A stretch of 12,411 nt of DNA from Deltaproteobacteria bacterium RIFCSPLOWO2_02_FULL_57_26 (GCA_001798455.1 MGSI01000022.1:1-12411); one strand, 5' to 3'; counted from the stretch's first letter, positions 1 to 6,068 are shown. Program-made: numbers and translations. Notes: generated from the sequence alone by a model not told the origin.

Positions 1-315
1 TGCAACCTGATCGTGAACGCCTTCAAGTACACCGCTAAAGGAGAAGTGCGCATCCGGATCGAGAACCGGCCAGCCTCCGGATCCGTCGCGCTGGTGGTGG
101 AGGACACCGGCCGAGGCATCGCGCCCGAAGAGCTGCCGAAGATTTTCGAAGGATATCATCAGGTCCGCTCCACTGACACCGCCCAGGGAGTCGGCCTGGG
201 GCTGACGATCGTCAAGAAATACCTTGAGCTCATCAAGGGAGAGATCCAAGTCCGCAGCCAACCGGGCAAGGGCTCCTCTTTCCAGGTGATCCTTCCCCAT
301 ACCCCTCAGGCGTAG
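1..315 (+). CDS. Sensor histidine kinase, C-terminal HATPase domain (5' partial)
   Basis: This is the last 104 codons of a histidine kinase; reading phase starts at base 1 and the beginning lies outside the window. The GHKL ATP-binding fold is readable in order: an N-box (NLIVNAFKYT, from base 4), a G1 box (DTGRGI), an F-box-like stretch (KIFEGYHQV) and a G2 box (GVGLGLTIVKKY), ending in the usual GKGSSFQVILP strand. The protein stops right after the domain, so there is no fused receiver at this end. Histidine kinases autophosphorylate from ATP and pass the phosphate to a response regulator; the dimerisation domain and sensor part are not visible, so the signal is unknown. The next gene starts 7 bases after the stop on the same strand, so co-transcription is likely. 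The GTG at base 13 is internal, not a start. Confidence 0.93.
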   Translation, partial: CNLIVNAFKYTAKGEVRIRIENRPASGSVALVVEDTGRGIAPEELPKIFEGYHQVRSTDTAQGVGLGLTIVKKYLELIKGEIQVRSQPGKGSSFQVILPHTPQA

Positions 316-322
316 GGACGTC

Positions 323-1249
323 ATGGCGCTCATACTCAGCGAGCGACTGACCCGCCGGCTGATCGACATGCCCCGCGCCATCCGGGTCGTCGAGGGAATC
401 TTTCGAGACCGGGCGGCCGGCAAGGTACAGGGCCTGCCCCGCCGCAGGATCAAGAGCAGCCGGAAACAGCTCAACTTGATGGCCGCCTGGCACGCTGGCT
501 GGGATCTCATCTGCCTGAGGGCCTACATGATGCCAACAAATACCATTACGCTTTACAGCGGGCGCTCAGGAGCGATCCAGGCTATCATGATCGCTACCTA
601 CCTAAGCAGCCTGCGCACGGGAGCGGCAAGCGGCGTGGCGGCAAAATACCTCGCGCCCCCGGAGGCCAGGGTGCTGGGGATCATCGGTCCAGGATGGCAG
701 GCGACCTTCCAGGTTGAGGCGATTGTACACTCCTGCCAGATCAAGCAGGTTCTGGTCTTCGGTCGCAATCCGAGGCAGAGAAAAGATTTCATCCGCGAGA
801 TGGGCAAACGACTGTCCGTGAAGTTCAAGGAATCTTCGTCTCCCGAGGAGATCGAAGCGGAATCGGATATCGTTGTGGTGGCGACAGATTCTTCCACTCC
901 TCTGATCGACGGCAGCAGAATCAGGGACGAAGTCTTAGTCATCTCAATGGGGGCAAACCAAGCGGTAAAACATGAAGTCTCAGGCGATCTCATCCGGCGG
1001 ATGGAACTCGTGGTCACGGATGATCTCCCAACCGCGCAAAACGATAGCGGCGACTTGATCGCTGCTTGTCAGGCGGGAATAGTTCGCTGGGAGGATGTGA
1101 TTCCTTTGGAGAAGATCGTTGCCGAAGGCGCGCCTCAACCTCGTCCTAAGAAGATCCTCTTTCAGTCCAACGGCATCGCCGACGAAGATCTGGCGGTGGC
1201 CCGCTATGTGTGGAATCAAGCGCGCCGTTCTCACCACCAACCGAAGTAA
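323..1249 (+). CDS. Ornithine cyclodeaminase / mu-crystallin family protein
   Basis: At 308 residues this matches the usual family length. Members are NAD(P)-dependent enzymes: ornithine cyclodeaminases, alanine dehydrogenases, ketimine reductases, and synthases of opine-like metallophores and amino acids. Visible marks are SLRTGAASG (96-104), the Rossmann glycine motif GPGWQA (122-127) preceded by the beta strand ARVLGII, the strand SDIVVVATDSSTPLID (181-196), VTDD..TAQNDSGDLIAA (231-248) and the C-terminal ILFQSNGIADEDLAVA (278-293), which matches the family's FKS-G-A-x-ED-A signature. The lysine usually found near residue 66 appears as Arg (CLRAY), and the common GAD-PGK-EL segment reads GANQAVKHEV, so it is unlikely to be a classical ornithine cyclodeaminase. 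The ATG at 323 follows a weak AGGG (314-317) and sits 7 bases after the kinase stop. Its last 19 bases overlap the convergent ABC gene. The family is secure; the substrate is not known. Confidence 0.9.
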   Translation: MALILSERLTRRLIDMPRAIRVVEGIFRDRAAGKVQGLPRRRIKSSRKQLNLMAAWHAGWDLICLRAYMMPTNTITLYSGRSGAIQAIMIATYLSSLRTGAASGVAAKYLAPPEARVLGIIGPGWQATFQVEAIVHSCQIKQVLVFGRNPRQRKDFIREMGKRLSVKFKESSSPEEIEAESDIVVVATDSSTPLIDGSRIRDEVLVISMGANQAVKHEVSGDLIRRMELVVTDDLPTAQNDSGDLIAACQAGIVRWEDVIPLEKIVAEGAPQPRPKKILFQSNGIADEDLAVARYVWNQARRSHHQPK

Positions 1250-2064
1250 TTCTTTCGGGTCTGCTCTTCCTGAGAAGGGGTCGAGCCCGAGGGGTGGTTT
1301 TCCCGCATCGCTTTATCGACTTCATAGCGCAAAAGGCCCCAGATCTTCTCTAGGCAGCGAACAAAATCGGGATCCGACATGCTTTTGATGGTCCGCGGCC
1401 GGCGCACGTCCACGGCGATCACGCTCCGGACCACGCCGGGTGCGGCGCTCATGACCGCGATTCGATCACACAGCATCACAGCCTCCTCGATATTGTGGGT
1501 GACGAGGATGAGGGTTTTCTTATCTTTCTCCCAGATCTGCAGAAGCTCCTCGCGCAAGAGCAGGCGCGTCTGCGCATCGAGGTTGGCGAAGGGCTCATCC
1601 ATCAGGACGACTTCCGGATCGTTCGCCAGCGCGCGGGCGAGCGCCACCTTCTGCTTCATCCCGCCCGAGAGCTCGTTCGGATGGGCCGAGCCGAAGTCCA
1701 GGAGCCGGACCATCTCGAGGAAAAATTGGGCCACCCTCCGGTAGACCGGCTTCGGCTCCCCGCGAAACTCCGGCCCTAAAGGGACGTTGCGGTCGACGGT
1801 CCGCCATGGCAGCAAGGCAGCGTCCTGAAAAACCATCGAGACCATCGCCTTAGTCCGCTTTTCCCCGACGAATTCGACCGAGCCCGCGGTCGGCTTTTCT
1901 AGGCCGGCGATGATATGAAGAAGAGTGGTCTTCCCACACCCGGTGGGCCCGATCACGCCGAAAAATTCCCTGTCCCGGACTTCCAAGTCCACCCCGGCCA
2001 GGGCACGGATCTTACCCTGCCCGGTCATGAACTCTTTGGTCAATCCATGAATGACAACGCGCAT
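1231..2064 (-). CDS. ABC transporter ATP-binding protein, nitrate/sulfonate/taurine type
   Basis: This 277-residue ATPase subunit would power an importer in the SsuB/TauB/NrtD group. All nucleotide-binding parts are present: Walker A GPTGCGKTT (39-47), Q-loop VFQDAALLPWRTV (Q80), signature LSGGMKQ (132-138), Walker B VVLMDEPF (152-159), D-loop NLDAQTR (161-167) and the switch histidine in VTHNIEEA (H190). LLPWRTV and the LDAQTR run are typical of this group; the usual PFGALD reads PFANLD. The last 25 or so residues (HPSGSTPSQEEQ) are a polar extension. The start is ATG at 2064 with GGAGCGAGG just upstream. No permease or periplasmic binding protein is adjacent, so it is an orphan here and must pair with subunits encoded elsewhere or outside the window. 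It lies 89 bases downstream of the racemase-like gene on the same strand and converges with the cyclodeaminase-family gene, overlapping it by 19 bases. Confidence 0.93.
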   Translation of the reverse strand: MRVVIHGLTKEFMTGQGKIRALAGVDLEVRDREFFGVIGPTGCGKTTLLHIIAGLEKPTAGSVEFVGEKRTKAMVSMVFQDAALLPWRTVDRNVPLGPEFRGEPKPVYRRVAQFFLEMVRLLDFGSAHPNELSGGMKQKVALARALANDPEVVLMDEPFANLDAQTRLLLREELLQIWEKDKKTLILVTHNIEEAVMLCDRIAVMSAAPGVVRSVIAVDVRRPRTIKSMSDPDFVRCLEKIWGLLRYEVDKAMRENHPSGSTPSQEEQTRKNYFGWW

Positions 2065-2088
2065 ATCCTCGCTCCGCTCGAAATCTCA

Positions 2089-2130
2089 AATTTCAAATTG
2101 CAGATCTCAGATTTTTTTCAATTCGAAATT
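2089..2130. repeat. AT-rich imperfect palindrome in the racemase-ABC spacer
   Basis: The 89-base spacer is strongly AT-rich, unlike its flanks. The arms AATTTCAAATTG (2089-2100) and CAATTCGAAATT (2119-2130) are complementary at 11 of 12 positions around an 18-base loop. More copies of the same vocabulary (GCAATCCGCAATTTGCAATTG) follow up to 2151. Such tracts, which translate to nonsense like NFKLQIS, recur between genes in many environmental genomes. It could act as a weak terminator or RNA-stability hairpin between the two minus-strand genes, or be a small non-autonomous repeat. The function is inference. Confidence 0.55.
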
Positions 2131-2153
2131 CGCAATCCGCAATTTGCAATTGT

Positions 2154-2876
2154 CTAGGGCATCTCCTCCAGTAGCCGGCCGTAACCCTTCACGGGCGCGC
2201 ACAGGTGAAGCCGCTTCTGCGTGGCCCACACCTGCGCCGGGATGCTGGAGACGACGGTAGTCTGGAGATCCCGCTCCAAAGGCTCGATGACGGGAAGATT
2301 GTGCCACCCAGCCCCGAGCAGATAGATCCCATCTGCGCCGCCGGCGTCGACGAAAACTTTCTTCGCAAAGGCGTAGATCTCTTCGGAAGGGATCTTTCCC
2401 GCGTCCTTAAAGGGGACGTCAAGTCCTCTCATCGCCGCCACCTCAAACCCGCCGTCCACAAAAAATTTGGCAAACCGGCGGTTGAGGTCGTCCTTGAAAT
2501 AGGTGATCCCGACCAGCCGTTTGATCCCCAAGACCCTGAAGGCCTCGACTTGGGCAATCGTGGCGGTGAGAACGGGGACGCGGTGCTTTTCCTGGAGCTG
2601 GGCTACAAGGTCTGTGTCAAAGCCGTATCCGCGAACCATGGTCGGAGGCGCGCCCATGATGACCACGATGTCTGCTCCCAGCTCGGCGAGCTTGGCGACC
2701 TTCCTCTCAGCAATGGCCAAAGCCTCCTGGAACTCCTGCTCGGTTCCGGCCCTGACGCCGACATGAAGCGGGATAAAACCTACCCCTTCAGGCATGAGCT
2801 TGATAAAGCTCTCCATCGACCCGGGACGGTACGTCGGCTTGACCAGCCCGACGATTCCTCTAGCCCCGTAATACAT
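2154..2876 (-). CDS. Asp/Glu racemase / maleate isomerase-fold protein lacking the catalytic cysteines
   Basis: This 240-residue protein has the layout of the Asp/Glu/hydantoin racemase superfamily (maleate cis-trans isomerase, arylmalonate decarboxylase): two similar Rossmann-like halves, with ADIVVIMGAPPT (68-79) ending the central strand of the first and ADGIYLLGAGWHN (181-193) at the same place in the second. Family enzymes carry a cysteine at one or both of these points. Here they read Gly75 and Gly188-Ala-Gly, and the only cysteine is Cys226 near the C-terminus. VPVLTATIAQVEAFRVLGIKR (100-120) is the usual helix before the second half. The start is ATG at 2876 (MYYGARGIVGLV) with a weak AGAGA upstream. 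A candidate promoter lies at 2932-2960. It probably heads a unit with the ABC ATPase gene. It may bind a dicarboxylate or amide and do different chemistry; the family is fairly sure, the reaction is unknown. Confidence 0.8.
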   Translation of the reverse strand: MYYGARGIVGLVKPTYRPGSMESFIKLMPEGVGFIPLHVGVRAGTEQEFQEALAIAERKVAKLAELGADIVVIMGAPPTMVRGYGFDTDLVAQLQEKHRVPVLTATIAQVEAFRVLGIKRLVGITYFKDDLNRRFAKFFVDGGFEVAAMRGLDVPFKDAGKIPSEEIYAFAKKVFVDAGGADGIYLLGAGWHNLPVIEPLERDLQTTVVSSIPAQVWATQKRLHLCAPVKGYGRLLEEMP

Positions 2877-2931
2877 GGTTCTCTACTGTGTAGCCGAAAG
2901 TGTGCCCCGACCCAGCGTCAATCCCAAGCCT

Positions 2932-2960
2932 CCTATACACCCGTAGAGAGAGACGATCAA
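2932..2960 (-). promoter_or_regulatory. Candidate sigma70-type promoter for the racemase-like gene
   Basis: On the minus strand TTGATC (2960-2955) and TATAGG (2937-2932) are separated by exactly 17 bases, each matching consensus at 4 of 6 positions. Transcription would start about 50 bases upstream of the ATG at 2876. This is based on motif spacing only. Confidence 0.35.
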
Positions 2961-3001
2961 GCTGGACACTCGAGTCAAATGCAACAATCTCTAGAGCGCG
3001 C

Positions 3002-3118
3002 CTAGCACTCGATCAAGTCTGTAATTGGATCTCCCGTCAGCGAGGACGCAACAATGTTACCGTTGGCGTCATGATAGTGATGAGGAAAATTCGAGAGATT
3101 TGGAAAGTTTTGGTCTAA
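3002..3118 (-). pseudogene. C-terminal remnant of a DUF6516/TumE-like toxin
   Basis: Reading the minus strand from 3118 to the TAG at 3004-3002 gives an open stretch with no start codon: LDQNFPNLSNFPHHYHDANG, then a tail with SSLTGDPITDLIEC. From memory this resembles the C-terminal end of DUF6516 proteins (TumE-type toxins), where a DN-P-HP-LPNFPHH-H motif is followed by a short acidic tail. About the first two thirds of such a protein is missing: directly upstream is the stop codon of the antitoxin-like gene (3140-3142), and no other frame supplies the rest. The simplest reading is a two-gene toxin-antitoxin pair whose toxin lost its 5' part by deletion. The resemblance is short, so the family assignment is moderate; that it is not an intact gene is clear. 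Confidence 0.5.
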
Positions 3119-3139
3119 GGGGAAGCACGGAGAATGGCT

Positions 3140-3499
3140 TCAAGGAGTGGAAGCATTCTGCAAGTCTGTCTCCACCGCGTGCCAGCGGGCGAGGAACTGC
3201 TCCGCGGCCTGCCATTCTTCTAAATCGTCTTCCGCCCGAACTATCTGCTGTCGCCTGTCCAGACCGGCCAACGCAGAAATCCGTCCAGAACCCTCGCAGA
3301 GAGCCTCAACCTGCTCAGCGAATTGTTCCACTGAGGTCCGGTAGAAGGAACGAAAATGTTCGGCCCGCTCTTCATATCGCCGCACTTGCCTCTGAACGTA
3401 GTCCTCAGCCAGCATCTTCAACGCCTCGGCCTCGTCCTTGCAAATCCCATGCGCGAGAAACGGGGCAACGATCTTTTTGACGGCTTCAAGCCCGCTCAT
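3140..3499 (-). CDS. Small acidic hypothetical protein, antitoxin-like
   Basis: This 119-residue, charged, largely helical protein has no signal peptide or membrane segment. It has a short N-terminal helix (EAVKKIVAPFLAHGICKDEAEALKMLAEDYV, about residues 5-35) resembling the operator-binding half of small antitoxins, then RRYEERAEHFRSFYRTSVEQF (40-60) and the acidic EDDLEEWQAAEQFLARW (90-106). This order (YE-R-x-F..Y..S-x-E-x-F, then E-D-D-L-x-E-W-x-A) recalls the small proteins found next to DUF6516 toxins, and a scrap resembling such a toxin follows directly in 3002-3118. ATG at 3499 has AGGA (3511-3508) eight bases upstream. It lies 59 bases downstream of the Nudix gene on the same strand. 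That it is a real gene is likely; the antitoxin role is inference from shape and neighbour. Confidence 0.65.
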   Translation of the reverse strand: MSGLEAVKKIVAPFLAHGICKDEAEALKMLAEDYVQRQVRRYEERAEHFRSFYRTSVEQFAEQVEALCEGSGRISALAGLDRRQQIVRAEDDLEEWQAAEQFLARWHAVETDLQNASTP

Positions 3500-3558
3500 A
3501 CTTCAAATCCTACCACGCTCGTGAGGCCTCCGCAATAAAATTCTCTCCGATTTTGCTC

Positions 3559-3969
3559 TCAGCCGTCGCCGTTCTCTCTCTCCAACAACGGGAGCATGTT
3601 CTGAAAGAACTCGCGGTCCCCCTCAAAGGTCTCTTCCAGTCCGCAGATCTCGTCGGGCGTTAGCCAGCGGGCCTCGCTTACCTCCCTCTTGTCAAGCATC
3701 AATTCGCCGGCGACGTATTCAGCGAGCCACCAGTGCAGTCTAAAAGTTCCACGCGATGAGATATTTTCCCACACCTTGCGGAGCGGCCGTACCACCAACC
3801 CGACCTCTTCCATCGCCTCCCGAACTACCGCCGCCTCCTGGCTCTCTCCGGGCTCGACTTCCCCGCTAACCGGCGCCCAATACCCCGCACCCCGCACAGG
3901 GGGCGCCCTTTGGATCAGGAGCACCTTGTCACCGTTCGTTATGACCGCAACAATCGCATCAAGCAGCAT
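3559..3969 (-). CDS. Nudix hydrolase
   Basis: This 136-residue single-domain protein has an intact Nudix box, G-x5-E-x7-RE-A-x-EE-x-G-L: Gly36, Glu42, Arg50-Glu51, Glu54-Glu55, Gly57 and Leu58. Nudix enzymes hydrolyse nucleoside diphosphates linked to another group, using divalent metal held by the box glutamates. The N-terminal strand AIVAVITNGDKVLLIQRA (5-22) and GYWAPVSGEVEPGES (29-43) resemble 8-oxo-dGTP or ADP-ribose/NADH hydrolases of the MutT branch, but the substrate cannot be read from sequence. The ATG at 3969 gives the natural N-terminus; no clear Shine-Dalgarno site precedes it. The transposase unit ends only 18 bases upstream at 3988, so the original promoter has probably been displaced and transcription may come through the transposase gene on the same strand. 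Confidence 0.92.
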   Translation of the reverse strand: MLLDAIVAVITNGDKVLLIQRAPPVRGAGYWAPVSGEVEPGESQEAAVVREAMEEVGLVVRPLRKVWENISSRGTFRLHWWLAEYVAGELMLDKREVSEARWLTPDEICGLEETFEGDREFFQNMLPLLERENGDG

Positions 3970-3987
3970 GTTTACCGATGAAATGTG

Positions 3988-4008
3988 GTGTCAGACTTGC
4001 GTAACTTG
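3988..4008 (+). repeat. Left terminal inverted repeat of the RAYT unit
   Basis: The repeat starts GTGTCAGACTTGCGTAA (3988-4004) and continues CTTG. It pairs with 4900-4920, read on the other strand, with one mismatch (C at 4005). The stop codon of the transposase lies at 4010-4012. Confidence 0.85.
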
Positions 4009-4009
4009 C

Positions 4010-4876
4010 TTAAGTTCCAGACGGCACTTCTTGTAGAGCCCGGCTAACGTTCGAAGCATGGCATCCCAAAAATGTGGCCACCTTTACTGATCCATATCCT
4101 TCTTCTAAAACAGCTCTTCGCATAAACCGATGCCTGGCTGCTACCAACGGTGCACTCCGCCCTCTTCCCCGCAACGCGTCCGGGCTGAATCCCGCCTCTT
4201 TCGCAATCTGCTTGCAAAGAGCTTCCATAGCCACGGGGCGGCGCGGACCTATCCTCTCCTCCGTCTTCACTATCCTCCTCAAGAATCCCTCAGCTCCTAG
4301 AAACGGTTCATGATCACCAGGATGCCATTCCGCACGGTATCCTTCTTTTATTCCATCCCGCACAAACGCTTCGTAGCGCGCTGGTCTCCTTAACTCTCCC
4401 ATCACCGGGCCCGGATTAATCAGCCCTCTTTTTTGCTTCCCCAAATATTCACCATGACCACTCCACTTCCACTCCCCAGGCCGTCTTACGAGCCCCGCTC
4501 GAACCGGATTCAAATGAATGTACCGGACTAACTCCAACAGATAACTGTCCCGGTCACACACTATCGCCTTATACCTACCTTGGAACAAATGCCCCCTACG
4601 CCCGTACGTCCGGTTAAACCCACGAACATACCCTGTTAGCAACGATTGCATGATGCGAGCAGTGGGCACATCGATAACTTCCATCAGCAAATGGAGATGG
4701 TTGGGCATGAGAGCATAGGCATAAAGATAATAGGGATAACGATCGCGGACCTGGCGAAGGCAGTTCAAAAACGCTTCGTAATCGGCGTTCTCCAGAAACA
4801 CCTTCTGCCCATTATTACCCCGAGCTATTATATGGAAGAGTAGTCCTGGGGCATGAATACGAGGATGACGGGGCAT
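4010..4876 (-). CDS. REP-associated tyrosine transposase with C-terminal DnaA-like DNA-binding domain
   Basis: This 288-residue Y1/HUH transposase belongs to the IS200/IS605-related RAYT group (Transposase_17). The N-terminus PRHPRIHAPGLLFHIIARGNN is the standard first strand. The HUH motif is MPNHLHLLMEV (His60, His62). RRGHLFQGRYKAIV (93-106) is typical of the group. The catalytic tyrosine is probably Tyr119 in LVRYIHLNPVRAG, placed by comparison with E. coli TnpA-REP. After the nuclease domain (about 1-150), residues about 215-285 (VAMEALCKQIAKEAG, RGRGRS, AARHRFMRRA, ATFLGCHASNVSRAL) look like the DnaA C-terminal helix-turn-helix domain that some RAYTs carry. No frameshift or stop is seen and catalytic residues are intact, so it may be active. 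The start ATG at 4876 has AAGGG seven bases upstream. Such enzymes nick and rejoin single-stranded DNA at REP-type hairpins. Confidence 0.95.
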   Translation of the reverse strand: MPRHPRIHAPGLLFHIIARGNNGQKVFLENADYEAFLNCLRQVRDRYPYYLYAYALMPNHLHLLMEVIDVPTARIMQSLLTGYVRGFNRTYGRRGHLFQGRYKAIVCDRDSYLLELVRYIHLNPVRAGLVRRPGEWKWSGHGEYLGKQKRGLINPGPVMGELRRPARYEAFVRDGIKEGYRAEWHPGDHEPFLGAEGFLRRIVKTEERIGPRRPVAMEALCKQIAKEAGFSPDALRGRGRSAPLVAARHRFMRRAVLEEGYGSVKVATFLGCHASNVSRALQEVPSGT

Positions 4877-4899
4877 GAGCAGCCCTTAATACAATTATT

Positions 4900-4920
4900 C
4901 AACTTACGCAAGTCTGACAC
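4900..4920 (-). repeat. Right terminal inverted repeat of the RAYT unit
   Basis: On the minus strand it begins GTGTCAGACTTGCGTAA and continues GTTG, matching the left copy at 20 of 21 positions. It contains a small hairpin, ACTT-ACGC-AAGT at 4902-4913 on the plus strand. It lies 16 bases from the 3' end of the 361-residue gene. Confidence 0.85.
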
Positions 4921-4936
4921 TAACCCTAACTCCATG

Positions 4937-6022
4937 TCACCGATCTGGCGTATGAGAATGAGTTTCTCTTGTTTTTCGTGCCGCCTCGGATTCTATGAGT
5001 CCGTTGCGTTGCAGCCACGCAACGACAGGATGTATCTCACTTCGAGAACAAATGTTCACTTCCGAGAGCGGTTTATCGACACCAGTGCTCGTGAACAACG
5101 CAGCGTCCAGATTCGACCCGAGGTCTGGCTCAGGTATTCTCTCACTTAGCTCTTTCTGCCGCTGCTCCGCCATAAAGAACTCGTCACTAAGAAGACAGTT
5201 GACTGCAAGAAGGTTCGGTCGATGTGTAGCAAGTTTGTTTTTGTCCTGTTTGTTTCCAATCGCCTTGGAGATACAGTCTTGTAGGTAGCTCGGCGGATCA
5301 CCTGTATAGTTAGGCAGAACTCCGGGCTGATAAGCATCGCTAGGACCCTCGATGTATACGAAGAAGTTCTCTGCTCCGGAAGGAACAGGGAAGAGATGGG
5401 GCCAGCACCGGGCAGCAGCCTGGAGAGCCTGGTCGACGGAGCCAGGTTTGAGGAAGGACTGAAATAACTCATCGAGAAACCCTGCGGTAGTGCCGTTCTT
5501 TGGAAGGCTAAAGGGCAGGTATGCCCGATGCTCAACACGAATTCGTTCATCAACACAGCGTAGGACTTCATGGATGAACTCCTCAATAGGGTAAGACTTC
5601 TGATAGGCATAGCACTCTACGAAGAATTGTCCTTCGAGATCTTCTACAGACAGGTCTGGCCCCGCCGGGTTCCATGAAAGGCGTGCCCCACGTGTCTTGA
5701 AAAAGTCCGCCACCTGCATTTGCCAGAGGAGGCTCCAATACTTACTGAAATCGCAGCTGTTTTGGTGCTGTCGAAACTCTTGCTGCCAATTGTCGATGAG
5801 CGAAGCTGCCGAGAGCATCCGTTCCATATTCTCCGGGTAGATTTCGGTTAGCCACGTCCCAAGGCACCAGGCCATGTAATGACAGTAGTAGGGAGGTTGG
5901 TCACTACAGGATTTTAGAACGCTCTCGGGAAAGTGCCGTGCAATTGCTGGGTAGCGAGATAAGCGTGAGCGTATGCGGCCACAGTCGATGCAACGGTGAA
6001 CAAGCTCTCGATACGCATGCAT
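4937..6022 (-). CDS. Uncharacterised protein with a possible PD-(D/E)XK nuclease-like core
   Basis: I do not recognise this 361-residue protein as a named family. It is soluble-looking, with no signal peptide or membrane segment, and has a cysteine-rich N-terminal part (CIDC at 11-14, more cysteines at 39, 47, 53). The middle has the order expected of a restriction-endonuclease-like core: a helix LLWQMQVADFFKTRGARLSW (98-117), then GPDLSV (Asp123), then a strand GQFFVECYAYQKS (Glu136, with Gln141-Lys142 after it), then a helix. This is D...E-x-x of a PD-(D/E)XK site, but the usual Lys two residues after Glu is Tyr138, so catalysis is uncertain. A later strand, RPNLLAVNCLL (268-278), and LDAALFTSTG (305-314) also fit that fold. 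ATG at 6022 has a good GAGAAGG (6034-6028) and a promoter at 6040-6068. GC content is clearly lower than in the hyu genes, suggesting separate origin. Confidence 0.8.
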   Translation of the reverse strand: MHAYRELVHRCIDCGRIRSRLSRYPAIARHFPESVLKSCSDQPPYYCHYMAWCLGTWLTEIYPENMERMLSAASLIDNWQQEFRQHQNSCDFSKYWSLLWQMQVADFFKTRGARLSWNPAGPDLSVEDLEGQFFVECYAYQKSYPIEEFIHEVLRCVDERIRVEHRAYLPFSLPKNGTTAGFLDELFQSFLKPGSVDQALQAAARCWPHLFPVPSGAENFFVYIEGPSDAYQPGVLPNYTGDPPSYLQDCISKAIGNKQDKNKLATHRPNLLAVNCLLSDEFFMAEQRQKELSERIPEPDLGSNLDAALFTSTGVDKPLSEVNICSRSEIHPVVAWLQRNGLIESEAARKTRETHSHTPDR

Positions 6023-6039
6023 ATTTACCTTCTCAAAGA

Positions 6040-6068
6040 ACGATAATTCGAAGCGAAGTCCGGGTCAA
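6040..6068 (-). promoter_or_regulatory. Sigma70-type promoter for the 361-residue protein gene
   Basis: On the minus strand TTGACC (6068-6063) and TATCGT (6045-6040) are spaced by exactly 17 bases, matching consensus at 5 and 4 of 6 positions. Predicted transcription starts only about 10-15 bases upstream of the ATG at 6022, leaving a short leader that just holds the GAGAAGG ribosome site. In the same 111-base divergent spacer I find no comparable promoter for hyuA. Confidence 0.5.

Larger units (their letters stand above)
3988..4920 (-). mobile_element. REP-associated tyrosine transposase (RAYT) unit, about 933 bases, complete
   Basis: One transposase gene is enclosed by a long-range inverted repeat: 3988-4008 and 4900-4920 match at 20 of 21 positions. 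The left repeat begins two bases past the transposase stop, leaving almost no spare sequence; the right repeat is 23 bases from its start codon. Small hairpins lie at each end: AACTT-GCTT-AAGTT (4003-4016, overlapping the stop codon) and ACTT-ACGC-AAGT (4902-4913). HUH/Y1 transposases act on hairpin DNA, so these are plausible recognition sites. I see no flanking target-site duplication (ATGTG on the left, TAACC on the right), as expected for this chemistry. The unit fills the gap between the Nudix gene and the 361-residue gene. Confidence 0.75.

Noticed and set aside
2065..2153. Small protein translated through the AT-rich spacer (NFKLQIS-type peptide)
   Set aside because: The peptide is the usual nonsense translation of AT-rich intergenic repeats and joins antisense sequence of two neighbouring genes.
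2205..3005. 266-codon plus-strand frame opposite the racemase-like gene
   Set aside because: It is antisense to a protein with superfamily features, and its own translation is low-complexity with no domain.
3983..4925. Target-site duplication around the RAYT unit
   Set aside because: Flanks ATGTG and TAACC do not match, and HUH transposases do not make duplications.
5146..5610. 154-codon minus-strand frame inside the 361-residue gene
   Set aside because: It is a different frame within a longer gene that has its own promoter and ribosome site; the content is Ser/Leu/Arg-rich without motifs.
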